The notes beneath the pieces are model-generated. The model saw only the letters and a list, made by a program, of their open reading frames with translations. It had not been told where the DNA came from and ran no database searches. Below are positions 30,661-40,465 of a stretch of DNA of 64,000 bases, piece after piece. Position 1 is the first letter of the stretch; each line of letters begins with the position of its first letter. Source of the DNA: Chlorops oryzae (taxonomy: Eukaryota > Arthropoda > Insecta > Diptera > Chloropidae); the NCBI GenBank assembly GCA_020466095.1, contig CM035806.1, positions 121,321,023-121,385,022 of the forward strand. Direction: 5' to 3'. The translations under genes and the position numbers were made by a program.

Positions 30661-33315
30661 GTGTTTGAAACTGCTGCGCCATCCTCATCGTCGTCGACGC
30701 CGCACCGTCAAAAATCAATTTCCAGCTCAACGCAGTCGAAATCCCAGCGCCTGGTCGCGGGCGGTCCCCGCTCCAATCATGTGCACACATTCGAACGACA
30801 GATCGCGGCCACACTGTTGCCACCAATCGACGATAGACAAACACACACTCTAGTCAGCCAACAGCAACCGAAATTATATAACCTCGATGGTGCATCGTCG
30901 TCGTCATCGTCATCGGGTGGCTACGATCAATCCGGATTCGCATACGACGACGATGATGTTCAGGGTCAGTATCCACCATCAGTTGATGAATCGCAGTTGA
31001 ATTTCGGTAGTGGAGGCCATGGTGGTAGCTTCTATAGTGGAGGCAGCGATTCGACACCAGCTCCAGGCTATCTCCCGAGCTACCCACGACCCGTTGTCAC
31101 TAAAACGATTCAAATCGCCCAACCTGCGTTGAAAGCTAAGAAATTCGAAATTCGCCATCCAGCGGTCCAGAAGGAGTTCTACGACATCGAAGAGCGAGTC
31201 GTGATAAAGCCAGCAGGAACCGTTGTCGTCGAGCTGGAGCGCCCAGTTGCAAAAATACCAAAAGGTGAGACAGTGCTACCGCTTGGTCATCCGCATCCCG
31301 CTGTTGCGAGTGCTTACAATACCAACGGTGCCGCCATTGTTCAAACAATGGGTTCCGACGTTGTCGGCAATGTCAACACCAACTTCAACAGCAATACCAA
31401 CAACCAGTACAGCCCCTCACCTGTCTACAATCCGAACAAGGCCACCTCAGATGTACAATATACATCAAATCCAGCTATTGGCAGTACAACTATCGGCTCA
31501 GCAATCACAACAACGCCTTCAGATGCATCTAGCTCCAGAGACGAGTACGTCGAGGCCAGCTTGAACAAACAGTTCGGCAGTCCTGATGCTCAATACATCA
31601 CCACAACCGATCGCAACTACGTCGACGAAAAGCAGACCAATGAGAACTTCTACGTAACGACAACCGAAACGAACCGAAATTACGGCGGTCAGTTTTATAC
31701 TAGTCGCGATGAAACCGATCGCCGCTATTCAGCTCCCGCCGTCACCGGACATGTGGAACTGAAGAATAACAACGGTGCTCCTGGCGTGTCGACAACATTC
31801 ACCGCCAACAAGCAGTACGGATCATCTTCGCCGGCGCTGTATCAGCCCAGCTACAGTGACAATAATCAATTCAAGGGTGAGTTTTTAAGTGGCGAATTCT
31901 ATAACCATCAACAGAGTCCGAAGCCGGCGAGATTGCAGGAACAACCACGCATGCGCACCGGACATACAACGCAGATCATCAAACATGAAAATACCATTCA
32001 TATCCCTCCATCGCAACACACCATTTATCTGAATAACCAGAAACAAGAGCCAGCATCTGTTAACGGCAGATCCGAATTGAGATCCCAGACAAGATCAGGT
32101 CCGCGGTACAACGAGGAAGCCGCACAAGTATTAGATTTGAAACCATATTTGAAGCATCATCCCGGAGCTGTGGTCGTTTACGCACCAGCAACCGCACACT
32201 CATCCGCTGCAGTTCGTCCCTCAAGCACATCCTCATTCAGCGAACGCTACACCCAACAACAGCAACAGCAGCCGCATCAGCGACCAGACAGTGAATACGG
32301 ACGCTACGCAATGCCACAGGAGCAGAACTTTAACTCCAATGTGTTCAATAACGTCAAATATAGTGCTCCCTACACTAGCATGCGATACTACTCCGACCAA
32401 TCCACGCCACGTTATGTATACGGTGGTGAGTACAAATATGGCGAAAAGGCCAATCTCGTTCAGGACACCACCTCAAGCATCAAAACTGACAGCAACGCCG
32501 ATGCCAATACCAACGTCAACGCGAACACGAATACAATCTCATCACATACGCAGCGGGCGCACATTCAAGTTCAGGTGCCGCACCATCCTCAGGAGGTGGG
32601 CAAACCAATTGTTGTCACCTCCGCGATAAATCCGATCGTCCATGAAGTCGAATCAGGACACTCCGCGAAATATCGTCTTACAGCTTCGACAGCTTCGTAC
32701 AACGGCAATCGCGACACCGAAAGGGATTTGAATTCGGATTCGGAACGATTCACGCTGTCGGCAGACTATCGAAATGTTCAAAACGCCGACGAGACGATCG
32801 ACCACAATAACAACAAAAAACACTTAGGTGATCGCTTGATTACGGTTGAGAAGTCATCGCGCATCATTGAGGCCACAAATCCTTCGACGGTCGAAGGAAG
32901 CATAGCCTCCAGCCTCCATCCCGGAAGTGTCGACATCAACTTAAAGAGTGCGACAGGACATGTCGCCGCACCAGGACAACGAGTGATTGCGTCTTCTCCT
33001 GCGCCAAACGATGCAGCAGCTTCTAGCGAAAGTTTCCATAAGCGTCGCATCGTGGTCAATCATCCGTTCCAGACCGTTCGGGAAGTTGTCGAACACGAAC
33101 CGATAACAAACTACCATCACGTTCAGGTCAGTGAGCCCGCCTCGCCAGACCTTTACCATCATACGGCTCAGTACTATCAGCCGGAAACACACGGTGCGCT
33201 AAAGACCGTTCCCGTTGTCTATCAACATCACTCCAGCCAAACGCATGGCAACTCGCATTACGCTCCAGTTGTTCCAATTGTTCATGATGTCACCCTCGAC
33301 TATCATCACGGCTAG
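30661..33315 (+). CDS. Large secreted low-complexity protein, exon 2 (cuticle/matrix-like)
   Basis: Acceptor TTTGCTTTGCCAG at 30648-30660 opens 884 codons and a TAG at 33313. With exon 1 the product is 1044 aa. It is dominated by Ser, Tyr, Asn, Gln, Thr and His, with poly-Ser (about residues 167-173 and 239-245), Gly/Tyr-rich and poly-Gln tracts, and essentially no Cys. One ordered-looking block at about residues 313-373 reads KKFEIRHPAVQKEFYDIEER, then VVIKPAGTVVVELERPVAKI. A related half-block near the C-terminus reads RRIVVNHPFQTVREVVEHEP. Short hydrophobic V/P/H motifs in a disordered Tyr- and Gln-rich chain with a signal peptide fit a structural protein of cuticle or another apical matrix. 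I do not recognise the exact gene. No chitin-binding R&R domain is visible, so chitin binding is not claimed. Confidence 0.85.
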   Translation: MFETAAPSSSSSTPHRQKSISSSTQSKSQRLVAGGPRSNHVHTFERQIAATLLPPIDDRQTHTLVSQQQPKLYNLDGASSSSSSSGGYDQSGFAYDDDDVQGQYPPSVDESQLNFGSGGHGGSFYSGGSDSTPAPGYLPSYPRPVVTKTIQIAQPALKAKKFEIRHPAVQKEFYDIEERVVIKPAGTVVVELERPVAKIPKGETVLPLGHPHPAVASAYNTNGAAIVQTMGSDVVGNVNTNFNSNTNNQYSPSPVYNPNKATSDVQYTSNPAIGSTTIGSAITTTPSDASSSRDEYVEASLNKQFGSPDAQYITTTDRNYVDEKQTNENFYVTTTETNRNYGGQFYTSRDETDRRYSAPAVTGHVELKNNNGAPGVSTTFTANKQYGSSSPALYQPSYSDNNQFKGEFLSGEFYNHQQSPKPARLQEQPRMRTGHTTQIIKHENTIHIPPSQHTIYLNNQKQEPASVNGRSELRSQTRSGPRYNEEAAQVLDLKPYLKHHPGAVVVYAPATAHSSAAVRPSSTSSFSERYTQQQQQQPHQRPDSEYGRYAMPQEQNFNSNVFNNVKYSAPYTSMRYYSDQSTPRYVYGGEYKYGEKANLVQDTTSSIKTDSNADANTNVNANTNTISSHTQRAHIQVQVPHHPQEVGKPIVVTSAINPIVHEVESGHSAKYRLTASTASYNGNRDTERDLNSDSERFTLSADYRNVQNADETIDHNNNKKHLGDRLITVEKSSRIIEATNPSTVEGSIASSLHPGSVDINLKSATGHVAAPGQRVIASSPAPNDAAASSESFHKRRIVVNHPFQTVREVVEHEPITNYHHVQVSEPASPDLYHHTAQYYQPETHGALKTVPVVYQHHSSQTHGNSHYAPVVPIVHDVTLDYHHG

Positions 33316-33769
33316 ATATACGCCGATACGCCCAACGATCACTACCATCATTACTTATTAATCCCTTACTTTTTAAATCGTAGTTATTTGTTATCTGTTG
33401 TCATATTTTTTGTTGCCTTCGTTGTTATGTATTATGCTCTTATCGCTCTTATTGTTGTTGCTGCTGTTTATTCAGACTCCTTTAAGTCGACCCACAAACT
33501 TAGCAATATCCTTAACTTGTTCATGGTTGCAAACTCACACTACGGGCTTTGTGGGGAATGACGTCACTAGTATTGAAGTTGAAGGCCCGGGTCTATTGTT
33601 TTAAAGTAATTATAGTGACTAACCATTTGATGAGATTGCGTTGATCGGACGATATAATTTCATCCATGATGCTCAATTGCTATTGTACTATAATATAGTA
33701 TAGTAATACATGTCAGCATGTTGCTAGCCACATATCTCTAGCAACATTCTGTTCTTTTAATACATGCCG

Positions 33770-33775
33770 AATAAA
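33770..33775 (+). promoter_or_regulatory. Poly(A) signal of the secreted-protein gene
   Basis: AATAAA lies 455 bases after the stop codon, a plausible 3' UTR. The intervening sequence has no long frame of interest. Confidence 0.6.
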
Positions 33776-33939
33776 CGCATTCAAAATGCTAAAGTTGCTG
33801 CATATTCTTATTTACTGGGGATGAATTTTTTGCGGATGCGGAAGTCCTACCTATATGTGCAACCGCAAGTTGAGGACGCGAGCTCAAAAATGGTCTGAGT
33901 AAAATTTCTTAAAAAGAAAGAAAAAGTAATTACACAGGT

Positions 33940-35640
33940 ATACAAGGTTTTGGACCAGAGAAACTGGATAGCGACCCTATAGGAATTTTTCGTGCTGATT
34001 CCGAATCTGGTACCCGTTTTTCTCTATCACGTCAAGTTTTTGAGAAATCGTTAAATAACGGTTTTTGACTTTTTTACCTATAGTCTATGTCAATAATGAG
34101 GTCGTAGACCCTATATGCCTTAACCGATTTCAAAGTTTTTGGTACTCATATGAAAGAGGAATGACAACGCAACATATCCTTTATACACAAATTTGGAATT
34201 GACACAGTAACTTGGAAGCTATAGGGCAAAAAACGCGATGCTGATTTCCAATTTTTAGCGATTTTGTTTAAAAACTTGAAATTCAAATGGTTATAATTTC
34301 CGAACCAAGGCTGGTATTCCAGGTCTTAATACTTTGAATGAAAGAACAATCAATTGAAAAAGTTTTGAGCCTAAAACAAAAAAAATCCGTTGCGTCGTTC
34401 TAATTTTATGAGGATTTTCGCTGAAAATGACAAAAACGAATTTTTTATTTTGGTATATTCTTCGCTCGTTCATATGTATATTTCAGTTCGAATTGTGTAT
34501 GTTGGTAAAAACTGGCTTAAAAACATAAAACTTAAATTCTATTTTAAACCTATCTTTAAAGCTAAAACCAATTTATCATGCCAAAACCAAATCATGCGTG
34601 ATGAACACTTTTTGAAACATCTGTCACCTATAGAAGCAGCTGCTTGGTCAATCATTTAAAGACGTTGTGGGAAATTTTTTGGGAAATAAAAAAAGCGACA
34701 ACTACATAAAAATAGTTGGAGGACTCTTGAAAAATTATCGAAAAATGGGAGTTCGGATGTCACTAAAAATACATCTTCTCCACTCACATTTGGATTTCTT
34801 CCCCGAAAACTTGGGCAAAACTAGCGACGAACAAGGAGAGCGCATTCACCAGGACCTACAGAGGATTGAAAAAAATTATAAGGGCTTTTGGGATGAAGGA
34901 ATGTTGAGTGACTATTGCTGGTCCCTTATACGCGAAACAGATAGTAAACAATACAAAAGGCTCAGTTCAAATTCTGTTCATTTTTAAAGTTTAAATTGGT
35001 TTTAGCTTTAAAGATAGGTTTAAAATAGAATTTAAGTTTTATGTTTTTTAAGCCAGTTTTACCAACATACACAATTCGAACTGAAATATACATATGAACG
35101 AGCGAAGAATATACCAAAAATAAAAATTCGTTTTTGTCATTTTCAGCGAAAATCCTCATAAAATTAGAACGACGCAACGGATTTTTTTTGTTTTAGGCTC
35201 AAAACTTTTTCAATTGATTGTTCTTTCATTCAAAGTATTAAGACCTGGAATACCAGCCTTGGTTCGGAAATTATAACCATTTGAATTTCAAGTTTTTAAA
35301 CAAAATCGCTAAAAATTGGAAATCAGCATCGCGTTTTTTGCCCTATAGCTTCCAAGTTACTGTGTCAATTCCAAATTTGTGTATAAAGGATATGTTGCGT
35401 TGTCATTCCTCTTTCATATGAGTACCAAAAACTTTGAAATCGGTTAGGGCATATAGGGTCTACGACCTCATTTTTTACATAGACTATAGGTAAAAATGTC
35501 AAAAAACCGTTATTTAACGATTTCTCAAAAACTTGACGTGATAGAGAAAAACGGGTACCAGATTCGGAATCAGCACGAAAAATTCCTATAGGGTCGCTAT
35601 CCAGTTTTTTCTGGTCCAAAAGTTGGCCTTTATTTGTAAA
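33940..35640. mobile_element. Long inverted-repeat element 3 with a captured reading frame
   Basis: Arms of about 640 bp (about 33952-34590 and 34985-35625) are near-perfect complements. TTTTGGACCAGA starts each arm read inward, then AAACTGGATAGCGACCCTAT. The outermost bases match only loosely, and I found no target duplication, so the true ends may lie a few tens of bases farther out. Between the arms, about 390 bp carry a coding-like sequence (34594-34987). The layout, long arms around a gene fragment, resembles gene-capturing Mutator-like or fold-back elements. Confidence 0.75.
34594..34987 (+). pseudogene. Captured C-terminal protein fragment in inverted-repeat element 3
   Basis: After MRDEHFLKHLSPIEAAAWS one indel or stop near 34657 changes the frame. 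From about 34662 an uninterrupted run gives KDVVGNFLGNKKSDNYIKIV, GGLLKNYRKMGVRMSLKIHL, LHSHLDFFPENLGKTSDEQG and ERIHQDLQRIEKNYKGFWDE, ending CWSLIRETDSKQYKRLSSNS. I have seen HSHLDFFPENLG..DEQGER.HQD in uncharacterised, repeat-associated arthropod proteins, but I cannot name a domain. The order and conserved look show true coding origin. One frameshift in 130 codons suggests recent decay or a short spliced-out piece. Confidence 0.6.
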
Positions 35641-35967
35641 CTTGTGTTATTGGGCAAATGTCGCCCAAAAACTATTTTTTATGGAAATAAAATGGCCTTA
35701 AATTAAATTTTCGACCCAACGAATGATGACGTTAGTATACTGAGCAAAAACTACGATTGTGTAATTAACAACGATTCGTAGTATACTACAACCGTAGTTA
35801 TTTTACAGCAAAACTGCAGTACCGACGTATTCAAACATGACTTTCACAGCCATGCGTATTCTTTAGGAGCAAATTTCTCTACACACGTATTTAAAAAACT
35901 TTTATCAAAAAACACGTAAAATAGTTTTCATTTGACTTTAAATAACATATTTAGTCCACGCAAATTA
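35641..35967. other. Spacer with no recognised feature
   Basis: AT-rich. A short inverted match (ACTACGATTGTGTAATTAAC and ACAACGATTCGTAGTATACT) lies near 35750-35785. No coding signal. Confidence 0.4.
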
Positions 35968-36040
35968 GATTTCTCCGTGGCGTACGGGTAGCGTATTCGC
36001 TCAGCAATCCGAAGGGCTCGGGTTCAAATCTTGCAGCAGG
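35968..36040 (+). repeat. tRNA-derived SINE-like segment (Pol III boxes)
   Basis: The segment has a tRNA-like A box (TGGCGTACGGGTAGCG) and, 36 bases on, a perfect B box (GGTTCAAATC) in the order and spacing of a tRNA gene. The putative acceptor ends (TCTCCGT and the sequence after TTGCAGCAGG) do not pair. It is therefore not a functional tRNA but probably the head of a tRNA-derived SINE. The downstream body (36041 to about 36180) has no recognisable tail. Confidence 0.55.
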
Positions 36041-36429
36041 CGAATGAAATGTGTGACAAAATGGGAATTTTTCAAGTAAGTGGAAAAATATTAAAGGAAA
36101 AAAAGAACAGCTAGAATGAAAAATCTTAGCTCCCCCAGCCGTATAAATAAGCTCAATTAAGTTGGAAGTGCAAGGTTTGAATTTTATGAATAAACTTATT
36201 GTATAATTAAAGGCTAATTAAGGGCTAATTACGGCCATCATTAAAAAATTTTGGGCTGCTTAATTTTCCGTTGTATTTAAAATTCTAATTTGCGCTACTA
36301 ACTTCTAATGAAGCTAGCAGCACATGGGGATACGTTGATTGAATAAATGAAATTCCATATTAATTGTTATGGGCTTTTTATGGGCTTTCATTTTAGAGTT
36401 ACCAAAACCTGCTGAAAGAAATAATATTA

Positions 36430-37213
36430 TAAGAATTATTTTTAGTTTTTGAAATAGTCAGGTCCGCCTGTCCGTCTTACAGTATGTCTGTCGGTCTATA
36501 TAACATACAGTAGTTCAGCTATCTTGACGAAATTTGGAACAGAGATGAAGGAGGGTATGAGTAGTATTAAGTTTAGAATAGACCCGATAGTAACATTTTT
36601 AGGGGTACCTCCAGAACTGGGGTTTGTTATGAAAATCACGAAAAAAATCATAGCTTCTTTGATATATCAATGAAATTTACAATTTGAGCGTATATTTAAA
36701 GCTAGGCATACAAGGCGGACGTGCTCCCCGATTTAGTGCGGTACGTTTAAATTTTTCAAGTGTGTGGCCTACTTCGCGTCCGCTTATTGTTTTTGAAAAT
36801 TTTCATTTTTTGGTGAGCGTCTCGCGGACGTGTGCCGTAGAAAGCGAAAAAAATAATTTTGTTTTAAACGTAAAGAAATAAATCTTCGGAAAAGTGAAAA
36901 GTTTTTTTTATTCAAAATACGATAAACGATCATTTACAGAGAAATCTAGTGAACATGCTCGCCGTGTGTATCAAGCTTAAGCCTCCGATTGGATTTTAAT
37001 CAATTGTAGCGAACGTGGCTAAAGACAGCAATTTCATACAGAAATTGCACAAAATACTACAAATATATGGGGCCCCTTCCGGCATGAAAATCTCTTGAAT
37101 TCTTTTTCTAAATGGTCGCGGTTTTTGGGCCTACTTTAAAGAAATTTTCAAAGATCTGTGCTTGTGTCGGGTATTTTATTGTCAGGCTTGCCTGATTTTA
37201 TCACCCTTACTTT
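36430..37213 (+). mobile_element. HINE-c copy (DINE-like)
   Basis: Carries a gtccgcctgtccgtct microsatellite near 36462, GGGGTACCTCCAGAACTGGG near 36601 (shared with 1200-1500), and the 3' structure GTCAGGCTTGCCTGA hairpin followed by TTATCACCCTTACTTTG near 37180-37213. A smaller insertion appears to break it at 36707-36978, because sequence before (GAGCGTATAT) and after (CTTAAGCCTCC) is contiguous in the copy near 1580. Its 3' end lies just upstream of the Mutator-like gene remnant. Confidence 0.6.
36707..36978. mobile_element. Possible MITE inserted in HINE-c
   Basis: Imperfect inverted ends: GCATACAAGGCGGACGTGCTC at the left (with flanking A-A-G-C-T) and GATACACACGGCGAGCATGTTC inward from the right, also followed by AAGCT in the genome. 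The comparison with the uninterrupted relative near 1580-1605 supports an insertion here. Class unknown. Confidence 0.4.
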
Positions 37214-37566
37214 GTATATAATGTGTTGGGTTTTGTATTGCCAGGCTCCCTTGAATAAAACACTTAAGCACTTGTTCTTCTCTTTATGTAGGCGTCTGTC
37301 AAAACTATATTTCAAAGCAAATCTGGGAGCAAACTCGTTCCCAATGTGGCTTTAATTTTAAATATCACCGCATAAATAACGATGAGAAATCAGGGACTAT
37401 ATTCGCTAGTTGTAGATGTGGGTCCAATCTGAAATGTGAAATATGTGAAGAGTCGGAGAACATCATTGCCATTACTTGCCAGATGGAGCCTGGTAATCTA
37501 AACTCTTGTGGAAAGATATATTTACGACAGCCACTCCGACAGGAAGTTGCACATGAATTAATGCAT

Positions 37567-39166
37567 TAGAGTTGCAAAACAATCGATAGTACTATCGATA
37601 GTATCGATAGTTATTTTATTTTTTGACTATCGGCGAGTAATGATAGTTTTTTTTTTTAAACTGGCAAAACTATCGATTTTTTTGACTATCGACAGTTCAA
37701 ATCCAACGCTAGCATCTCGCTAAAATTTTGTTCAAGCGGGAGTAAAAATTGACGAAAAATGGAAACAGGTAAGCCCATTTTTTTTTACTTGAGCGAAAGG
37801 CTTGCTTTGCTATACTTTTTTTGCAGCCACCAAAAGGCCCAAAATTTCGGAAGTGTGGAATCATTTTAAGCTAATTAGCAACAAAGAGCATGCAACGTCC
37901 TTGCGTTGTCACAGAATATATAAAACAAGTGGAAATACCTCAAATTTGAATCCATAATGGTAATGCATGACCGTCTATCTGTGGTATTTGAATAGTAAGT
38001 TAAAATTGCATTAAAAATACAGATTGGCGGTTTTTGCAGTGCAAAGTGACAAACTGCTGTAAACTTGTGATGACAAGGCTTTTGGCAGTTAGTTTAAAAT
38101 ATTTCGACGATAGTATCGCGATACAATCGATAGTTTTCTTCGAAACTATGAGGCCTTTTACATTAGTCAATAGTTGACCGTCAATTCTCATTTTCAGTAC
38201 AAAACGATAACATATCGTTATCGAAAAGTTGAGCGTTTTTTGGTTGCACGTACTCGCTCAATCCGTCTTTGCTCTCTTTCGTTTATCGAACTTATCGATG
38301 GCTGGGAACAAATTTCTGACATTTATTTTATTCGTTTTCGTTGTTCGTGGAGACAGCATCGCATGCTATTATATGTTATTACTTATTTTTCTTGATCAAT
38401 ATTTTAGGATCTTACATTCTTGTATGTACCGAAAACTATACATTGTAGGCTAATTTTTATATTATAAGATATGGAGAAAAATGTGATGAATATAATTAAA
38501 ACTTAAGACGAAACTCCATAAGCGACGGAAATGACGGTTGTTGCGGTATACTCGGCAAAGGTGAAAACATTTGTGCTGATCCCATTGAATCAATGTATTG
38601 AAATGTATTTAAATGGAAGCAGCTACATTTCTATCGCCTGAAATATTCCGTCGATTCTGGAGTTTCGCCTTTATTCTTTTGACAATATGAAAATCACCTA
38701 GATAGTTTACTCCTACAAATCGTAAATAGAATTTATTTTCAAACAGAACAATTTAACAGCTACTCACTAAAAATTGTCTTTTTCAAAAAGCATTTTTAAT
38801 TCAAGCATTTTGAAATAGTCCTAAGCATCAATAATTAATTTCATTAAAACAAAACAGGTAGTGCTGTATTTATGCTTCTGCTATCAACCCTTAATCAGAG
38901 ATACATATTTCAATTTGCTTGAATTTTATAAAGTATCACCCCTGTGTTGAAGAGGAAAATGTCATAAAAGGCATACAAAGTAAGAATTGACGATCAATTC
39001 TTTCGAGTAAGTGTAAAAGCGAATGCAACTCCAAAAGGGAATATCGATAGGAATTGACGGTCAACTATTGACTAATGTAAAAGGCCTCTATCAATGATAG
39101 TTGATAGTTTTTACTATCGTTTTGAAAACTATCGATAGTGGGACTATCGATAGTTTTGCAACTCTA
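37567..39166. mobile_element. hAT-A: deleted hAT (TAGAGTTGCAAAAC ends), copy 1
   Basis: Ends TAGAGTTGCAAAAC mirrored at both sides; the 8 bases TAATGCAT precede it (37559-37566). The core equals copy 2 at 39705-40361 except for the X1 insertion (38150-39088). Subterminal ATCGATAG arrays are plentiful. Inside is a two-exon remnant of a hAT protein start. Exon 37759-37768 (ATG GAA ACA G), donor GTAAGC, acceptor at 37826, then ATKRPKISEVWNHFK and YKTSGNTSNLN before a stop give a BED-type zinc-finger region with one Cys lost. Confidence 0.85.
38150..39088. mobile_element. Element X, copy 1 (GAGGCCTTTTACATTAGTC ends, 3-bp TSD)
   Basis: Bounded by 38-bp inverted ends, GAGGCCTTTTACATTAGTCA continuing ATAGTTGACCGTCAATTC. 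The TAT on both sides is a true duplication, because the empty site exists in hAT copy 2. It is 939 bp. Two overlapping frames of 73-74 codons (from 38174 and 38229) are also preserved in copy X2. One of them contains MAGNKFLTFILFVFVVRG, a signal-peptide-like start. I cannot assign the superfamily. Confidence 0.85.
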
Positions 39167-39696
39167 TGTCGTCGTTCATACTATGAGACAAGACAAGCGA
39201 GAGACACGGTGAATTCTCTTTTGGTGTCTTATTCGTGTTCATACTAGTAAAAATTGTCTCTGCGACATTTGAAATAGAAGAAGAAACTGGTTTTATACAG
39301 TGCTGCCAGAAAAAATATTTTGAAATACCTACAATCTGAATTAAAAATCCCCTACGCTCTTGAAATAAGATAAATAAATTATTATCACGGTTTTCGACAA
39401 AATAAGTTGGTCCAAAGATCTTTTTTAGAAAAAGTGTAAGCTATTCTCCACAATTTTTCGTATTTAATACTTCAAAGCTAGCTTTTTAAATTATTTCCGA
39501 AATCTGTAGATATGCTTCTTCATAAGAAGAGAATATTTACCCAAATATGGCAGCACTATTTTTATGATGAGAAGGACAAGCACAAAGCGTGTCGCCGAGT
39601 ACGTAAGACACGTACCCCTCTCTCTACCCCGAACGTCCCTTGCCTACAACCACCGTGTCTCTCGCTTGTCTTGTCTCATAGTATGAACGACGACTT
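39167..39696. mobile_element. MITE between two hAT copies
   Basis: Inverted ends of about 42 bp: GTCGTCGTTCATACTATGAG then ACAAGACAAGCGAGAGACAC, mirrored at 39650-39694. It separates hAT-A copy 1 from the target duplication of copy 2. No obvious own target duplication. About 530 bp and non-coding. Confidence 0.75.
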
Positions 39697-39704
39697 TAAT
39701 GCAT

Positions 39705-40361
39705 TAGAGTTGCAAAACAATCGATAGTACTATCGATAGTATCGATAGTTATTTTATTTTTTGACTATCGGCGAGTAATGATAGTTTTTTTTTTAAACTG
39801 GCAAAACTATCGATTTTTTTGACTATCGACAGTTCAAATCCAACGCTAGCATCTCGCTAAAATTTTGTTCAAGCGGGAGTAAAAATTGACGAAAAATGGA
39901 AACAGGTAAGCCCATTTTTTTTTACTTGAGCGAAAGGCTTGCTTTGCTATACTTTTTTTGCAGCCACCAAAAGGCCCAAAATTTCGGAAGTGTGGAATCA
40001 TTTTAAGCTAATTAGCAACAAAGAGCATGCAACGTCCTTGCGTTGTCACAGAATATATAAAACAAGTGGAAATACCTCAAATTTGAATCCATAATGGTAA
40101 TGCATGACCGTCTATCTGTGGTATTTGAATAGTAAGTTAAAATTGCATTAAAAATACAGATTGGCGGTTTTTGCAGTGCAAAGTGACAAACTGCTGTAAA
40201 CTTGTGATGACAAGGCTTTTGGCAGTTAGTTTAAAATATTTCGACGATAGTATCGCGATACAATCGATAGTTTTCTTCGAAACTATCAATGATAGTTGAT
40301 AGTTTTTACTATCGTTTTGAAAACTATCGATAGTGGGACTATCGATAGTTTTGCAACTCTA
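39705..40361. mobile_element. hAT-A, copy 2
   Basis: 657 bp with the same mirrored TAGAGTTGCAAAAC ends, flanked on both sides by TAATGCAT (39697-39704, 40362-40369). It provides the empty site proving the X1 insertion in copy 1. It contains the same degraded BED-finger exons. Confidence 0.9.
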
Positions 40362-40465
40362 TAATGCATGTCATTTCTGCAGTTTCGGAATGAAATGGCG
40401 CTTTCTTTGATGTAGGGTTGGGATAAAAATATCGACAATGATAAATATCGATATTTTTTAAACAT

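Noticed and set aside
30640..31564. Extra frames over the Ser/Gln-rich exon in other phases and on the minus strand
   Set aside because: Shadows of the real exon 30661-33315, caused by its repetitive codon composition.
35968..36040. Functional tRNA gene
   Set aside because: The acceptor stem does not pair and the anticodon arm is poor; only the Pol III boxes are preserved.
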